Assembly (NCBI RefSeq): GCF_030929505.1
Contig: NZ_JAVFVV010000003.1
Span: forward strand, 310,001 to 374,000
Length of the DNA stretch: 64,000 bases
Reading direction: 5' to 3'
From: Mesorhizobium sp. LHD-90
GTDB lineage: Bacteria > Pseudomonadota > Alphaproteobacteria > Rhizobiales > Rhizobiaceae
In this document: positions 8,020 to 16,619 of the stretch, one piece after another
Layout: each line of letters starts with the position of its first letter
How positions within the stretch are numbered: position 1 is the first letter of the stretch
Program-made: the position numbers and the translations under genes
The notes under the pieces: model-generated
Databases searched by the model: none
Seen by the model: the letters and a program-made list of their open reading frames with translations, nothing else
What the model was told of the DNA's origin: nothing

Positions 8020-8720
8020 TAGATCGGCTTGAAGTCCGGATCGATCTCACGGGCCACAGTGCGCCATTCGTCGCCGTAGTCGACGTCCTGCCAGTTCTTG
8101 AACCACGGGCCGCCGTTGGTGAAATGCACGGCCTGCGGCCGGCCGGTCGCGGGCTTGTCGTTCCAGCCTTCCAGCCAGTTCCACTCGACCGGAATCTCGC
8201 CGATCTCGTCGTCGGCGGCCCACTGCATGCGGTGCAGATAGGCGCCGCTCTCGCGGTTGATGAGTTCGGGCGTCAGTTGCCGGGTCGAGGGGTGCTCGCA
8301 GTTGAACAGCATGAAGGACGACCAGTTCTTGCGCGGATAGGTGGTCTGCACCTTGCCGTCCATTTTGACCGTCGCCTTTGGCGTATAGTCGTGCTTGACG
8401 CAGGCGACGGCCTTGCTCTCGTCCTGATATTTGAGCAGGCCCGCCACGTCGCCGAAGAACAGGAAATCGCAGTCGCAGAACAGCGCCCAGCCCTTGTAGC
8501 CGGCAAGCCACGGCGTGAAGAAACGCGAATAGGTGAATTCGGTGGAGGCGAGCGGGTCGACCTCGCGCGTATAGGCGCCCTTTTGCACCAGCTCGTTCAG
8601 CACGATCGGCATGACGCGGACCGGGATCGAGGCGTGCTCCAGAATCGTCTTCTTCGCCACGTCGTAGGCTATGGGTTCGCGGGAATCCCAGCCGATATAG
8701 ATGTCCAGGGTGTTCGTCAT
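8019..8720 (-). CDS. Glycosyltransferase-like protein (nucleotide-diphospho-sugar transferase fold)
   Basis: 233 residues, cytoplasmic, with no signal. The N-terminus LDIYIGWDSREPIAYDV and the acidic motif FCDCDFLFFGD (a DxD-type metal and nucleotide-sugar site, about residue 88) fit a small GT-A fold related to family 8. A later EWNWLEGWND segment and VHFTNGGPWF near the end are also typical, the His of VHFTNGG taking the place of the metal-binding His of GT8. Donor and acceptor are unknown. The gene is isolated, convergent to the D-lactate dehydrogenase-like gene and divergent from the AsmA-like gene. Its stop codon overlaps the edge of the 7924-8019 palindrome. Confidence 0.72.
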   Translation of the reverse strand: MTNTLDIYIGWDSREPIAYDVAKKTILEHASIPVRVMPIVLNELVQKGAYTREVDPLASTEFTYSRFFTPWLAGYKGWALFCDCDFLFFGDVAGLLKYQDESKAVACVKHDYTPKATVKMDGKVQTTYPRKNWSSFMLFNCEHPSTRQLTPELINRESGAYLHRMQWAADDEIGEIPVEWNWLEGWNDKPATGRPQAVHFTNGGPWFKNWQDVDYGDEWRTVAREIDPDFKPI

Positions 8721-9073
8721 CGTTACCTCGAAAGCTTTCGTCCGATCCTACAGGACGACATTCCAAAATACCAAGGCGCCCGCAAGGTTGCATCCGCTGC
8801 GGCCTTGCGCCGTGCTCGCTTTGCCGATGAGGGGTGGGTGGGACGGCCCGTTCGCCGCCGTGCCTGGAGTTTCGGCGGACGACTTATGGCACGCCGGCGA
8901 GCCGAATGCACCAGTGCCGTTGCGGCAAGGCTGCCGCATCACACTCGGCACGCCGCACGGCGCCACTTTATCGACAGACGACTGAGGCAGAACGATGCGT
9001 ACGGCCCGCTGAACGGTTCAATCCGGGTGGATATTGCTCTAGAGTGCGGTCCCGCTTCCATGAATGAAAGGGC
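8721..9073. other. Intergenic region between divergent genes, no gene seen
   Basis: About 350 bases between the glycosyltransferase (minus) and the AsmA-like gene (plus). Open frames in it look like random high-GC frames. The only structure I see is a small hairpin at 8921-8938 (TGCGGCA, 4-nt loop, TGCCGCA). Promoters for both flanking genes must lie here. Confidence 0.5.
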
Positions 9074-12000
9074 TTGATTCTGGCGCGGCTGTTCATCTCT
9101 GTCGGTGGGCTTTTCGTTCTGGTGCTGACCGTGGCGCTAGTCGCGCCCTATTTCATCGACTGGACCAGCTATCGCGCCGATTTCGAGCGCGAGGCGAGCG
9201 CGATTCTTGGCCGCAAGGTCGTCGTCCAGGGCGACGCCGACGCGAGACTGCTGCCGTTTCCGTCCGTGACGTTTTCCAACGTAGCCGTCGGCGGCGGTGC
9301 GCATGGCGAGCCAGCAATGACCGTCGAAACCTTTTCAATGGACGCCGAGCTCGCGCCGTTTCTGCGTGGCGAGTTCCTGATCTTCGACATGCGCATGGTG
9401 AAGCCCAGAGGCATCCTCGACATCGCCGAGGACGGCACGATCGACTGGGCGGTGCGCCCTTCGAGCCCTATACCGGCGTCGAAAATCGCGCTGGAAAAGC
9501 TGACGGTGACTGACGGCGAGGTCCAGATCCGCCACCGCCTGAGCGGCCGCACCCATTTCCTGACCGCGCTCGATGCCCAAATGGCGGCGAAGTCGCTGGC
9601 CGGCCCATGGCGGTTCGAAGGCAAATTCAAGTTCGACGGCGTGGAGACGGGGCTGTCGGCCACCACCGGGACCCTCGACGAGAATGGCCGGATGCGGCTG
9701 CGCGTCAAGGCGGCCCCGACCGCTCATCCTCTCTCCGTGGACACGGATGGCGAGGTCCATCTCAGGCCGGAAGGGCTGGTCTATTCCGGATCGTTCCGGG
9801 CGGCCGAGACGGTGGCAAGGGAGGCCGGGGCCGAAACCACCCCGCAGGCCGAAACCCAGAAACAGCCGGCTCCCCCAGGCTATCGCCTCGACGGCCAGTT
9901 CACCCTGGACAGCCGGAAACTCGACATCGCCGCCTTCCGTTTCGAGACCGGCCCGCTCGACCAGCCCTACACCGCCGACGGCACCGCCAGCCTGGACTTC
10001 GGCGCCGAGCCGCGTTTTTCGGTCAAGGCGAGCGGCGCGCAGATGCGTTTCGACGAGGCGCTGGGCGGAACCGGGGGCGCCGCCAGCCTGTCGCTGGAGC
10101 AGCGCATGAAGGCGTTCGAGGCGGCGATGCTTGGCCTGCCGCGCCCGGCCATTCCCGGCTCGATCGAAGTCAACCTGCCGGCCGTGGTGGTCGGCGACAC
10201 GACGATCCGAGACGTTCGGCTGGCGGCCGAACCTCAGCCGGGTGGCTGGGCCATAAGATCCGCCGGGGCGACGCTGCCGGGCCGCACGACGCTGGAAGCC
10301 GACGGATTTCTGAAGACGGATGGCGTCTTCGGCTTCAACGGCAATCTGCTTCTGGCGGTCGCGCAGCCCTCCGGCTTCGCCGCCTGGGTCGCGAAGGATA
10401 TCGACGATGCCATCCGCAAATTGCCGGCAGCGGGTTTCAGCGCCAAGGTCGACGTGACCGAGCGCCGGCAGGTTTTTCGCGACCTCGAACTGGTGCTTGG
10501 CGGCGCGCGCTTCAAGGGCGAGATCGACAGCCGGCAACCGCCGGACGTTCGGCCCTCCATCCTTGTCCGGCTGGACGGCGGCGGGCTCGACGTCGACGGC
10601 CTGGCCGCCTTCGCCTCGCTGTTCGTCAGCGATGCCGGCCGCAACCGCTTCGCTGAATCCGACCTCGATCTCGACGTGCGGGCCGGGCCGGTGACCGTCG
10701 CCGGTCTGTCGGCCGAGACGGTCGACACGGCGTTCCGGCTGCGGCAGGGGCAGGTCGAGATCGACCGGCTGTCGATCGGCGGGCTGGCGGGCGCGTCGAT
10801 CAGCGCGACCGGCACGATCAAGGGTTTGCCCGACAATGCGACCGGCGACATCGACGCTTCCATCGTCGCCGTGGACCTGGCTCCCCTGGCGAAACTGGCG
10901 GCGGAAAACTTTCCGGACAACTATCTGCTGGGGCAGTTGCAGCGGCGCATCGCCGCCTATCCCTCGCTGCTCGCCGATGCGCGCTTCGACCTCGTCGGCA
11001 GCGCCGCCACGAACGGCGACGGCAGCAGCGGCATGGCGCTCAGCCTGCAAGGCAACGCCGGCGGCTCGGCGCTGTCCGCCAGCCTTTCGGGCAACGGCGA
11101 TCCGGCAGCCTTGGGCAAGGCGAAAATGGCGCTGACCCTGTCAGCCCGCAACGAGGACGCGACCGCGCTGCTGGCGTTGCTCGGTCTGCGTACCCTGTCG
11201 CTCGGCATGACCGGCGCCGGCGAGTTGACGGCCTCGGCCAAGGGCGTGGCCGAAACGGCGATGGAGACCACGCTGGAGCTCAAGGGCGACCGCTTCCTCG
11301 CCACATTTGCCGGCCCGGCCAATGTCGATCAGGACGGGTTCTCCGCCAAGGGCAAGGCCAGCGTGGAAGCGGCCGACATCGAGCCGTGGCTGATGACCGC
11401 CGGCGTCTCCCTGCCGGGCATGGGGCTGGGCATGGCGGCGGAGTTTTCGGCGCAGGCCGATCTCGGGTCCGGCCTGCTGGTGTTGAGCGGCATGGACGCG
11501 GTGATCAACGAATCGGCGGTTGCCGGCGATCTCAACGTCAGCCTCAAGGAGGAGACGCCGAACTTCAGCGGCGCCCTGGTGCTCGACGAACTGCATCTTG
11601 ATCCATTCCTGGCGCTGATGGTGGGGGACGAGGCACTGAAGAGCGCAGAAGGGGGCTGGCCGTCCGCGCAATTCCGCGACAAGGCGATCCTGCCTTTCAC
11701 TGGTGCGATCGACGTTTCGGCGGCGACGCTGAGCGCCGGCACGGCCAGCGCCTACGATGCGACGCTGTCGCTGGGACTCGGCGCCGATGGATTTCGCATC
11801 GACAATCTCAAGGCGACCTTTGACGGTGGCAAGCTCTCCGGCCGGTTTGAGTTGAAGAACAATGGCGGATTAGGGCTGGCGTCCGGACAGATGCAGCTCA
11901 CCGGCATGGATCTGTCCTCCGAGGCGGCCGTCAACGGGCTGACGGGGACGGGCGATTTTTCGGCGACCGCCTCGGGAAGCGGAAAATCCGTCGCGGCGAT

Positions 12001-13054
12001 CGCGGCGTCGCTGTCGGGCTCGGGCACGGCGGCGATCCGCGGATTGTCGATTTCGGGGGTCAACGAAGATGCGTTTCCGGAGTTGCTGGCGCGCGCCGAC
12101 GCGATCGGCCGTGACATCGATGCGGCCAAAACCGCGAGTTTTGCACCGGAGATCGTGGGAAGCGGCAGCTTCGCCGCCGGCAATGCGGACGTCGCCTTCA
12201 CCGTCGCCAACGGGATCGTGCGCGCGCCGCCGGTGAGCCTCGAAAATGCGCTGGCCCGGCTTTCCGCCGAGGTGCGGGCGGATTTGAATACCGGCGACGT
12301 TTCGGCGACCGGCACGCTGACCTATGCAGCCGGCGAACAGGCGCTGACGGGCTCGGATCCGTCGCTGGGTTTTGTGGCCGAGGGGCCGGCGGGTAACGTG
12401 ACCATCGACTTCGACAGCGGCCCCCTGGCGCAGTTCCTGACACAGCGGGCGCTGGAACGCGAGCAGGCGCGGGTCGAGGCCATGCAGGCGGTCCTTCTGG
12501 AAAAACAAAGGCTTAGGCGCGAAGTCCGCTACTACGCGGCTTTGCAGGCCGAGCGCAACCGCCTTGCCGCCGAAGCGCACCGCAAGGCGGAAGAGGAAGC
12601 CCGCCGCAAGGCCGATGAAGAGGCTCGCCGCAAGGCGGAAGAGGAGGCGCGGCGAAAAGCGGCGGAAGAAGCGCAGCGGCAGGCCGAGGAGGCGGCACGG
12701 GTTCGGGCCGAACAGGAGCGGCAAAGGCTCGAGGATGAAGCGCGCCGAAAAGCCGAACAGGACGCCAGCCTGAAGGCTGAGCAGGAGCGGCAGGCGGCGG
12801 CGCAAGCCGAGGAAGCGCGCCGCCAGACCGAGGACGTGGTGCGCCGGCGGGCGGCGGAAGATGCCCGCCAGGCGGAAGAGGCAAGCCGCCGCGCCGCCGA
12901 ACAAGCGGTGCAAAGGCCGGTCCAGCCGGAAGCCGACGCAGTGCCATTGCCGCAGGCCGGCAATGGACGGGAGATGGGCGACTATCCGCCCGACGCCAGA
13001 CCTAAACCCCCGTCAACATTGGGAGAAGTGATCCGGTCGCTGACCGGCGGGTGA
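9074..13054 (+). CDS. Very large AsmA-family protein with a C-terminal coiled-coil tail
   Basis: 1326 residues from a TTG start. No in-frame ATG fits, and the TTG begins the expected N-terminal membrane anchor (LFISVGGLFVLVLTVALVAPYFIDW). Then comes the AsmA N-terminal domain (about 25-150, with ASAILGRKVVVQGDADARLLP), a long beta-rich periplasmic body, and an AsmA_2-like region near 850-1115. AsmA-like proteins bridge the inner and outer membranes and are linked to phospholipid transport and outer-membrane integrity. Unusual is the tail from about 1119 to 1282: an Ala/Glu/Arg/Lys-rich stretch with repeated RRKAEEEA units, predicted as a long coiled coil, before a Pro-rich end. The RBS is weak, so the start is uncertain by a few codons. 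Confidence 0.85.
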   Translation: MILARLFISVGGLFVLVLTVALVAPYFIDWTSYRADFEREASAILGRKVVVQGDADARLLPFPSVTFSNVAVGGGAHGEPAMTVETFSMDAELAPFLRGEFLIFDMRMVKPRGILDIAEDGTIDWAVRPSSPIPASKIALEKLTVTDGEVQIRHRLSGRTHFLTALDAQMAAKSLAGPWRFEGKFKFDGVETGLSATTGTLDENGRMRLRVKAAPTAHPLSVDTDGEVHLRPEGLVYSGSFRAAETVAREAGAETTPQAETQKQPAPPGYRLDGQFTLDSRKLDIAAFRFETGPLDQPYTADGTASLDFGAEPRFSVKASGAQMRFDEALGGTGGAASLSLEQRMKAFEAAMLGLPRPAIPGSIEVNLPAVVVGDTTIRDVRLAAEPQPGGWAIRSAGATLPGRTTLEADGFLKTDGVFGFNGNLLLAVAQPSGFAAWVAKDIDDAIRKLPAAGFSAKVDVTERRQVFRDLELVLGGARFKGEIDSRQPPDVRPSILVRLDGGGLDVDGLAAFASLFVSDAGRNRFAESDLDLDVRAGPVTVAGLSAETVDTAFRLRQGQVEIDRLSIGGLAGASISATGTIKGLPDNATGDIDASIVAVDLAPLAKLAAENFPDNYLLGQLQRRIAAYPSLLADARFDLVGSAATNGDGSSGMALSLQGNAGGSALSASLSGNGDPAALGKAKMALTLSARNEDATALLALLGLRTLSLGMTGAGELTASAKGVAETAMETTLELKGDRFLATFAGPANVDQDGFSAKGKASVEAADIEPWLMTAGVSLPGMGLGMAAEFSAQADLGSGLLVLSGMDAVINESAVAGDLNVSLKEETPNFSGALVLDELHLDPFLALMVGDEALKSAEGGWPSAQFRDKAILPFTGAIDVSAATLSAGTASAYDATLSLGLGADGFRIDNLKATFDGGKLSGRFELKNNGGLGLASGQMQLTGMDLSSEAAVNGLTGTGDFSATASGSGKSVAAIAASLSGSGTAAIRGLSISGVNEDAFPELLARADAIGRDIDAAKTASFAPEIVGSGSFAAGNADVAFTVANGIVRAPPVSLENALARLSAEVRADLNTGDVSATGTLTYAAGEQALTGSDPSLGFVAEGPAGNVTIDFDSGPLAQFLTQRALEREQARVEAMQAVLLEKQRLRREVRYYAALQAERNRLAAEAHRKAEEEARRKADEEARRKAEEEARRKAAEEAQRQAEEAARVRAEQERQRLEDEARRKAEQDASLKAEQERQAAAQAEEARRQTEDVVRRRAAEDARQAEEASRRAAEQAVQRPVQPEADAVPLPQAGNGREMGDYPPDARPKPPSTLGEVIRSLTGG

Positions 13055-13291
13055 GGGCGTACGATTGTGATCCGGGCGATCTCCGTCGGCTCGGCGGAGG
13101 TGTGTGAAGTCCGGAAGAATCAGAAATTTCAAGCATTTGGGTGTCGAGTCGAATACGAATCGCGCGATCGGCTTCGCGGAGGGGCTCGAAAACGGGGTTT
13201 GAGTTGTCCTTTTGGCTGTTTTTGAGGTCGCGCCATCGGCAAATGGCTTCACGCCGATGCGCCCGAAGCGCGGCAAGGCAGAAGCGTCCGC

Positions 13292-13519
13292 TCAACCCGA
13301 CTGCGCTCGATCCTTCACCCGGTCCAGCACAAAAATCCGGATGGCGGAGGAGAGATTGGCGTCGCGCGGGCGGCTCTCGTCGATCTCGGCGATCAGCGTG
13401 GCGAGCGGCAGGCCGCGTGCGGCGGCGATGCTCAAAAGTTCGTCGAAGAAAGGCTGCTCCAGCGAATAGCTGGTGCGGTGGCCGCGGATCGAGACCGAGC
13501 GTTTGCGGACGAGACTCAT
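13292..13519 (-). CDS. Ribbon-helix-helix domain protein (RHH_4 family)
   Basis: 75 residues. The pattern VRKRSVSIRGHRTSYSLEQPFFDEL, then AAARGLPLATLIAEID, with a final IRIFVLDRV helix, fits the RHH_4 family of small putative DNA-binding proteins. The first strand (RSVSIRGH) would contact DNA, although many RHH_4 proteins have no tested target. Its start overlaps the end of the DUF4169 gene by 4 nt (ATGA), showing translational coupling. The trio SspB-DUF4169-RHH_4 on one strand is, to my knowledge, a conserved Rhizobiales arrangement. Confidence 0.85.
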   Translation of the reverse strand: MSLVRKRSVSIRGHRTSYSLEQPFFDELLSIAAARGLPLATLIAEIDESRPRDANLSSAIRIFVLDRVKDRAQSG

Positions 13520-13710
13520 TCGTCCGAACGGTCGCCCGGTCCGAGACGGTGGCCGTCGAGATGCGCGCCGAGGCGGTCGGCCTGGTCGCGGTCACGCTGC
13601 TTGTCGCCCTTGGTGCGGCCGTGGCGGGCGCGGTTTTCCTCGGCGATGCGGACCTGCTCGTCACGCTGCCGGCGTTTTTTGGCGATGCGGAGGTTGACGA
13701 TCTCGCCCAT
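13516..13710 (-). CDS. DUF4169 family protein
   Basis: 64 residues, highly charged. It begins MGEIVNLRIAKKRRQRDE and continues RIAEENRARHGRTKGDKQRD, the hallmark of DUF4169. The function is not known. The very basic N-terminal helix could bind nucleic acid or another protein. It lies 19 nt after sspB and overlaps the RHH_4 start by 4 nt, so the three genes are probably co-transcribed. Confidence 0.85.
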   Translation of the reverse strand: MGEIVNLRIAKKRRQRDEQVRIAEENRARHGRTKGDKQRDRDQADRLGAHLDGHRLGPGDRSDE

Positions 13711-13729
13711 GGTTTCGTGCGGGAGAAAA

Positions 13730-14272
13730 CTACTTCTTGCGAAAGGCGTCGAGCGAGACCACGTCGGCGCCCTTACCCTCCTCGGCGGACTCGGCGGCAG
13801 CCGGTTTCGCGGGAGCGGGCTTTTCCTTCTCCTTCGGCTCGGCCTTCTTGGGCGCCGGTGTCTTTTCCACGGCGACCGGGCGCAGCGGCTCCGGCGCGGC
13901 GGGAGCGGCGGCTTCCGTCTTGACGTCGAATTCAAGCTCGAAATTGACCGAGGGATCGTAGAAGCCGCGCACGGCCGAGAAGGGGATTTCAAGCTTTTCC
14001 GGCACGTCGGAGAAGGACAGGCCGATCTCGAAGCCGGTCTCGGTGACCTTCAGATCCCAGTACTGGAACTGGATGACGATGGTCATCTGCTCAGGATAGC
14101 GCTCGCGCAGGCGCGACGAGATGCGCACGCCGGGCGCGCCGGTCAGGAAGGTGATGAAGAAATGATGGCTGCCCGGCAGGCCGGTGCGCGCAACCTCGGC
14201 CAGAACCTTGCGCATGACGCCGCGCAATGCCTCCTGGGCAAGGATGTCGTAACGGATATGGTCTTCGGCCAT
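13730..14272 (-). CDS. sspB: SspB-family ClpXP adaptor (alphaproteobacterial type)
   Basis: 180 residues. The N-terminal two-thirds (about 1-115) match the SspB fold: IRYDILAQEALRGVMRKVLAE, HHFFITFLTGAPGVRIS, QMTIVIQFQYWDLKV and an FSDVPEKLEIPFSAVRGFYDPSVNF stretch. SspB tethers ssrA-tagged proteins to ClpX. The middle is a Pro/Ala/Lys/Glu-rich linker and the last residues (ADVVSLDAFRKK) form the ClpX-binding XB tail expected of this family. The tmRNA gene that makes the tag recognised by SspB lies only 4.5 kb away at 18692-19005. Confidence 0.93.
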   Translation of the reverse strand: MAEDHIRYDILAQEALRGVMRKVLAEVARTGLPGSHHFFITFLTGAPGVRISSRLRERYPEQMTIVIQFQYWDLKVTETGFEIGLSFSDVPEKLEIPFSAVRGFYDPSVNFELEFDVKTEAAAPAAPEPLRPVAVEKTPAPKKAEPKEKEKPAPAKPAAAESAEEGKGADVVSLDAFRKK

Positions 14273-14432
14273 CGCGCAGCGGGTTCCGAGTGAATCGTCA
14301 GCCTTACCTCTAATGAAGGTTCAAGCCGCCGTAAACGGAATATAGGGCGGAGATTCAGGTGAGGCGGAGCTGTTTCCGTTGCGCACTTATCCTTCTACAC
14401 CGCCGGAGCGCCTCGTCACCGTTACGGCATGG

Positions 14433-14477
14433 GTCCTATGGTCGCGCAGTTCGCTCCGCTCCCGCTTGCCATAGGAT
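14433..14477. repeat. Stem-loop between sspB and the TetR gene
   Basis: GTCCTATGG (14433-14441) faces CCATAGGAT (14469-14477) with a 27-nt loop. It lies downstream of the minus-strand TetR gene. The surrounding 14352-14430 stretch (TTCAGGTGAGGC, then TTTCCGTTGCGCAC) looks like intergenic repeat DNA. It may end TetR transcription, but there is no T run. Confidence 0.4.
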
Positions 14478-14518
14478 GACGATGTGTTGGGCGTTTCCGC
14501 CAATCGCCAACGTGCGGA

Positions 14519-15190
14519 TTACGCCCGTTTCCCATAGGCGCGCAGAAAGGTGCGCACGGCCTGCCTGGCCGAACTCTCCAGAAACTCGTCGCCGATGTCG
14601 TCGCCGAGCAGCATGGCAGTCTGCAGGTCCGCATTGATAAGCGCCAAAAACTGGCGGGCGGCGAGGTCGGGGTCGTCGAGGTCGAGATGGCCGGACAGCG
14701 CGAGGCGGGCGAAGCGGGCGGCCAGCGCCGACCAGACTTTTGCCGGGCCGTTGACGCGCCAGTCCGCGAACAGTTCGGGATAACGCTCGCCCTCGGACTG
14801 GATCAGCTTGCGCAGGAACTTGCCGTCACGGTTGCAGATGCAGTTGCGGGTGAGCCGCACCGCGAAGGCGGCGAGGTCTGCCTCGAGGTCGGTGGGCCTG
14901 TCCGGAAAGGTGGCGAGTGTGTCGAAAAGCCCGGCGTTGATGCGCTCCGTCACCTCGCGCACCACGGCGCGAAACAGTTTTTCCTTGTCGCCATGGTGGT
15001 TGTAGACGGTCTGCCGCGAGACATTGGCCTGGGCGGCGATCATGTCGATGTTGGTGCCCCCATATCCTTCCCGGCAAAACACGCAGGCCGCCGCGTCGAT
15101 GATCGACAGGCGCTTTTCGATATGGCCGCGCGGGCCGGTCTCGATATGGCCGGGCGGCGCGATGGTGTCAGGAGCGGTGGCAGGTGGCAT
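14519..15190 (-). CDS. TetR/AcrR family transcriptional repressor
   Basis: 223 residues from the ATG at 15190; longer versions would run through the operator. The N-terminal helix-turn-helix (about 25-70) reads RLSIIDAAACVFCREGYGGTNIDMIAAQANVSRQTVYNHHGDKEKLF, in parts typical of TetR proteins. The C-terminal ligand domain (RNCICNRDGKFLRKLIQSEGERYPELFADW) resembles the AefR-like C-terminal group. It is divergent from a Bcr/CflA drug exporter, and the shared 149-nt region has an inverted repeat at 15219-15238. Control of the exporter and of itself is the likely role. Confidence 0.9.
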   Translation of the reverse strand: MPPATAPDTIAPPGHIETGPRGHIEKRLSIIDAAACVFCREGYGGTNIDMIAAQANVSRQTVYNHHGDKEKLFRAVVREVTERINAGLFDTLATFPDRPTDLEADLAAFAVRLTRNCICNRDGKFLRKLIQSEGERYPELFADWRVNGPAKVWSALAARFARLALSGHLDLDDPDLAARQFLALINADLQTAMLLGDDIGDEFLESSARQAVRTFLRAYGKRA

Positions 15191-15218
15191 CGAAAATTTA
15201 TGTACACCTGATTGACAA

Positions 15219-15238
15219 TTTGGACAAGAGCGTCCAAA
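15219..15238. promoter_or_regulatory. Operator-like palindrome between tetR and the Bcr/CflA gene
   Basis: TTTGGAC, 6 nt, GTCCAAA forms a perfect 7-bp inverted repeat. A TTGACA hexamer (15212-15217) just to its left could be the -35 box of the exporter promoter, so a bound repressor would block it. Spacing to a -10 box is not clear. Confidence 0.65.
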
Positions 15239-15339
15239 AATATCGACATTGTGCGCTGCGGTAGACTTTCGAGGAAGGATGCCGCCGCACCCCGGTGGGC
15301 GCCATGCCGGCGTGGGCCGCAGCAAAAGAGACATCCGTC

Positions 15340-16545
15340 ATGCAAACGAATTACCTTCGCTACGCGATCGTGCTTGGGCTCGTCTCGGCCATAGGACCCT
15401 TCGCCATCGACATGTACCTGCCGGCCCTGCCGACGATCGGCGCCGATCTCGGCGCGAGCGACATGGCCGTGCAGATGAGCCTCGTGGTCGTGTTCCTGTC
15501 CTTCGCCATCGGGCCGCTTGTGGTCGGGCCGCTGGCGGACATCTATGGCCGCAAGCCGATCCTTTATGGCGGCCTCGTTGCGTTCGCCCTGGCGAGCGTT
15601 GGGGCCGCACTCGCCCCCAATGTTGGCTGGCTGATCTTCTTCCGCCTGCTGCAGGGGCTGGCGTCCAGCACCGGCATGGTGGTGCCACGCGCCGTGGTGC
15701 GCGACCTGCACACCGGCCCGGAAGCGGCCAAGCTGATGTCGCTGCTGATGCTGGTGTTCAGCGTATCGCCGATTCTGGCGCCGCTCACAGGCAGCTTCAT
15801 CATCGACGCCTTCGGCTGGCGCGCGGTGTTCTGGGCGGTGACCATCGCGGCGGTGCTCGCCTACGCCCTGATGGTCGTCGGCCTCGAAGAGACACGCCCG
15901 GCCGAGATGCGCGGCGGCAGTTCGTTTGGCGCCGCCTGGGCCGGCTACAAGAAGCTGTCGACGGACCGCACCTTCCTCGGCCTGGTGCTGATCGGCGGCT
16001 TCGGCATCGCCAGTTTCTTCGTCTATCTCGCCAACTCGTCCTTCGTCATCATCGACCACTACGGCATGTCGCCCTCGGCCTACAGCCTGTTCTTCTCGGT
16101 GAATGCGGTGTCCTTCTTCGCGGTCTCCCAGCTCAGCGGCTGGCTGGCGCAGAAATACGGCCTGCGCCGCGTCGTGCGGATCGCCGTGTTCGGCTACGCG
16201 GCGGTGATGGTCGCCATGTATGCCGTCATGGCATCGGGCGTGGAATCGCTTGCCTTCATGGCGGTCGCCCTGTTCTTCGGCTATGGATTCCTCGGCCTCG
16301 TCATCCCGACCACGTCGGTGCTGGCGATGGAAGAGCATGGCGAGATCGCCGGAACGGCGTCGGCGCTGATGGGCACGCTGCACATGATCACCGGCGTCGC
16401 GGCCATGACGGTGACGGGATTTTTCGCCAACGGCCTGCCGATGCCGATGGTGACCGGTATTACCGCCTGCGCGGTGATCGCGTTTGCGCTGACGCAGCTC
16501 ACGCTGGGGCGCCGGCCCGCCGCAGCGGAAGTGCCGGCGGAATAG
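15340..16545 (+). CDS. Bcr/CflA family multidrug efflux MFS transporter
   Basis: 401 residues, about 12 membrane helices. The start at 15340 (MQTNYLRYAIVLGL) is preferred over an ATG 45 nt upstream that adds a non-hydrophobic leader. Family signatures are clear: FAIDMYLPALPTI in helix 1, GPLADIYGRKPILYGG (MFS motif A), FRLLQGLASSTGMVVPRAVVRD and SVSPILAPLTGSFI in helix 5 (drug:H+ antiporter motif C region). Known members export bicyclomycin, chloramphenicol-like or sulfonamide drugs. It is divergent from its probable TetR repressor. Confidence 0.92.
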   Translation: MQTNYLRYAIVLGLVSAIGPFAIDMYLPALPTIGADLGASDMAVQMSLVVVFLSFAIGPLVVGPLADIYGRKPILYGGLVAFALASVGAALAPNVGWLIFFRLLQGLASSTGMVVPRAVVRDLHTGPEAAKLMSLLMLVFSVSPILAPLTGSFIIDAFGWRAVFWAVTIAAVLAYALMVVGLEETRPAEMRGGSSFGAAWAGYKKLSTDRTFLGLVLIGGFGIASFFVYLANSSFVIIDHYGMSPSAYSLFFSVNAVSFFAVSQLSGWLAQKYGLRRVVRIAVFGYAAVMVAMYAVMASGVESLAFMAVALFFGYGFLGLVIPTTSVLAMEEHGEIAGTASALMGTLHMITGVAAMTVTGFFANGLPMPMVTGITACAVIAFALTQLTLGRRPAAAEVPAE

Positions 16546-16576
16546 ACGTCCCGGTCCGCAAGCGAGCGGGTTGCTG

Positions 16577-16599
16577 GCCTCGGCGTCCTGCGCCGAGGC
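16577..16599 (+). terminator. Stem-loop before the F420-reductase-like gene
   Basis: GCCTCGGCG, a 5-nt loop (TCCTG), CGCCGAGGC: a perfect 9-bp stem ending about 6 nt before the strong RBS (GGGAGGAG) of the next gene. There is no T run. It may be a weak terminator after the exporter or a structure that modulates translation of the next gene. Confidence 0.45.
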
Positions 16600-16619
16600 G
16601 CCAAGGGAGGAGCGGTGCG

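Noticed and set aside
9335-11050. Minus-strand frame of 571 codons inside the AsmA-like gene
   Set aside because: It is a low-complexity shadow of a beta-rich coding region with no RBS or domain.
13055-13291. Possible small minus-strand gene between the AsmA-like and RHH_4 genes
   Set aside because: An 87-codon frame overlaps the AsmA end, has no RBS and no likeness to known proteins.
15249-16619. Long frame that would fuse an upstream part to the F420-reductase-like gene
   Set aside because: The Bcr/CflA exporter occupies this region in another frame, and a strong RBS marks the true start at 16620.
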